Assembly: GCA_031286185.1 (NCBI GenBank)
Contig: JAITUS010000035.1
Span: 1 to 7,834 of the forward strand
DNA: 7,834 bases
Direction of reading: 5' to 3'
Source of the DNA: Rickettsiales bacterium
GTDB taxonomy: Bacteria > Pseudomonadota > Alphaproteobacteria > Rickettsiales > Anaplasmataceae
Position numbers and translations under genes: made by a program. Positions 6,399-7,834 of the stretch are shown piece after piece (position 1 is the first letter of the stretch; the number at the start of each line of letters is the position of its first letter). The notes beneath the pieces were generated by a model. That model was not told the DNA's origin. It saw only the letters and a list, made by a program, of their open reading frames with translations, and made no database searches.

Positions 6399-7834
6399 AT
6401 GAGTAAAGAAAAGCGTAACAGTTCGGAAAATGAGTCAGAAATAGAGAGCAAGGTAGTAACAGTTGGCTCTAATCAAGGCCATAGGGCATTAATGGTTGTT
6501 ATTTTAGTGCTTCTAGTTGGTGGGATATATTATTTCTATTTTAATCCTTCTTCTGATGAAGAGGGTATGGAAGCCGTTAGAAAGGAAGAAACGGAGCAAA
6601 ATGTTCAAGAATTGAAAGGAAAGTTGGAACGAGTTCCAGATAATACAATGGTTCATGAAAGGATAATAACTGATCTGCCGTCTTTACCTCCTCTTCCTAC
6701 ACCGCGAATTATACCGGAAGTAAAACAGGCTAAAAAAGAAGAAATGGTAAAAAAAGAAGAAGAAAAACCAAAAGAAACGCCTATGTCAAATATACCTGTT
6801 TTGCCAAAGCAAAACTTCCCTCATAGCAATATTACCAGCAATTTACCAACCTCGTTTCCTACAATAGGTGGGGGTGGTTACCCTAGAGACAGACGTGGTG
6901 CGCAAATGTTAGCAATTTCAGGTGGTGGTAAAGAGGACAAGGCTGCCGATGCTGTTTTATCCAACACTTCAGTACAGCCGAGTGTAGCTACCAAAGTGGG
7001 AAAACTTGGATTTATGATTACTCAAGGTAAAATTATTGATGCTGTTCTTGAAACTGCAATAAGTTCTGATCTGCAAGGGACGCTACGTGCTGTGGTTAGT
7101 AGTAATGTTTATGCAGAGACTGGTGATACGGTTTTAATACCCAGAGGTTCAAGATTGATAGGTGGCTATTCATTTGACTCGAATGTTGCAAGAGCTCGCA
7201 TAAATATAAACTGGAATAGGATTATTCTTCCTCATGGAATAGATATTGCTATTTCATCACCTGGTACCGATGAGCTTGGTAGGGCAGGAGTAGCTGGCAT
7301 AGTTGATAATAAAATAGCAAGTGCATTGTTTTCTTCAATATTGCTCGCAGGTGTTTCGATTGGGTCAGCTGTTGTAGGGCAAAAGGCTTCTAATCTTGTT
7401 GATGCGCTAACTCTTATGGATGCGGTGAGATCCATTGCTGCAACTACAATAGATTTTTATTCACTCAAAGACGTTATTAAACCAGAAGGGAAGATACCTA
7501 GTGACAAATGGAAATTGGGTCTTGGAGCTATTGGCAGAATTAAGAATGCTAAAAATGAGCAAGACTTGCTGAAGATAATGAAAGAGGAAATGGCAAAAGC
7601 ACTAGGAATTGAGGAAGGTGAGGTAAATATAAACCTAGAAAACGTAAATCAACTGCTACAACAATTTCTAGGAAAAAACAAATCTGTCTATGAAGAAGCA
7701 ATTAGCAAATCAATCAATGATTTTTCTAAAGATATGCGAGATATAGTCGAAAGATCTGCAGATAAAAAACCAACTGTTTATGTCGATCAAGGCACCGCGT
7801 TGAAAGTATTTGTTAACCAAGATATAGTATTTCC
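6399..7834 (+). CDS. virB10: type IV secretion system protein VirB10 (3' end beyond window)
   Basis: VirB10 spans both membranes and passes the energy signal from the inner-membrane ATPases to the outer channel. The window holds 478 codons with no stop. Order: a charged cytoplasmic N-terminus, a membrane helix at about 30-48 (ALMVVILVLLVGGIYYFYF), a proline-rich stretch (94-106), a Lys/Glu-rich segment (about 109-125), a low-complexity linker, then the conserved beta-barrel domain from about 199 (KVGKLGFMITQGKIIDAVLE, IPRGSRLIGGY, VAGIVDNK). The region after the first antenna helix (from about 306) is unusually long: roughly 100 residues (352-455), helical and rich in Lys and Glu, come before the conserved YVDQGTALKVFVNQDIVF block. 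The start ATG 6399 lies 16 bases after the virB9 stop, with no strong Shine-Dalgarno, consistent with one operon. virB11 and virD4 are expected next. Confidence 0.95.
   Translation, partial: MSKEKRNSSENESEIESKVVTVGSNQGHRALMVVILVLLVGGIYYFYFNPSSDEEGMEAVRKEETEQNVQELKGKLERVPDNTMVHERIITDLPSLPPLPTPRIIPEVKQAKKEEMVKKEEEKPKETPMSNIPVLPKQNFPHSNITSNLPTSFPTIGGGGYPRDRRGAQMLAISGGGKEDKAADAVLSNTSVQPSVATKVGKLGFMITQGKIIDAVLETAISSDLQGTLRAVVSSNVYAETGDTVLIPRGSRLIGGYSFDSNVARARININWNRIILPHGIDIAISSPGTDELGRAGVAGIVDNKIASALFSSILLAGVSIGSAVVGQKASNLVDALTLMDAVRSIAATTIDFYSLKDVIKPEGKIPSDKWKLGLGAIGRIKNAKNEQDLLKIMKEEMAKALGIEEGEVNINLENVNQLLQQFLGKNKSVYEEAISKSINDFSKDMRDIVERSADKKPTVYVDQGTALKVFVNQDIVF

Overview
The window looks like chromosomal DNA of a Wolbachia endosymbiont (Alphaproteobacteria, Rickettsiales). 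Four signs point there: an AT-rich genome; the order ribA-virB8-virB9-virB10, which is the known Wolbachia layout of one of its two type IV secretion clusters; a decayed large terminase of the phage WO type; and short palindromic repeats with the cores attccagtg/cactggaat and atcccag/ctggga that litter Wolbachia genomes. The supergroup or strain cannot be told from the sequence alone.

Left part (1-1732): a 27-codon tail of an unidentified upstream reading frame, a small palindromic repeat, then the relic of a phage large-terminase gene. The relic keeps recognisable ATPase and nuclease motifs but carries an amber stop, three single-base frameshifts and an in-frame palindromic insert. It can no longer make a full protein.

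Middle (1733-3636): a single minus-strand gene for a secreted, cysteine-rich metallophosphatase that carries all five sequence blocks of purple acid phosphatases. It lies tail to tail with the terminase relic. Upstream of it is a gene-free stretch of about 550 bases made of nested inverted repeats (3105-3352), a 109-base MITE-like element with perfect 13-base terminal repeats (3407-3515), and a near-consensus sigma-70 promoter (3565-3593).

Right part (3637-7834): tRNA-Leu(GAG), ribA (GTP cyclohydrolase II with a RibB-like N-terminal region), virB8, virB9 and the first 478 codons of virB10, all on the plus strand and closely packed. The tRNA, riboflavin gene and secretion genes may share the promoter at 3565-3593. 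virB8 and virB9 overlap; virB9 and virB10 are 16 bases apart. VirB8, VirB9 and VirB10 are inner-membrane, periplasmic and envelope-spanning parts of the secretion channel; virB11 and virD4 would be expected just past the right edge. RibA supplies the first step of riboflavin synthesis, a vitamin that Wolbachia can provide to some hosts.

I did not find a clearly new multi-gene system. The most unusual items are the purple-acid-phosphatase-like enzyme, the tRNA as leader of the ribA-vir unit, the long insertion in VirB10, and the palindromic insert that kept the terminase frame open.
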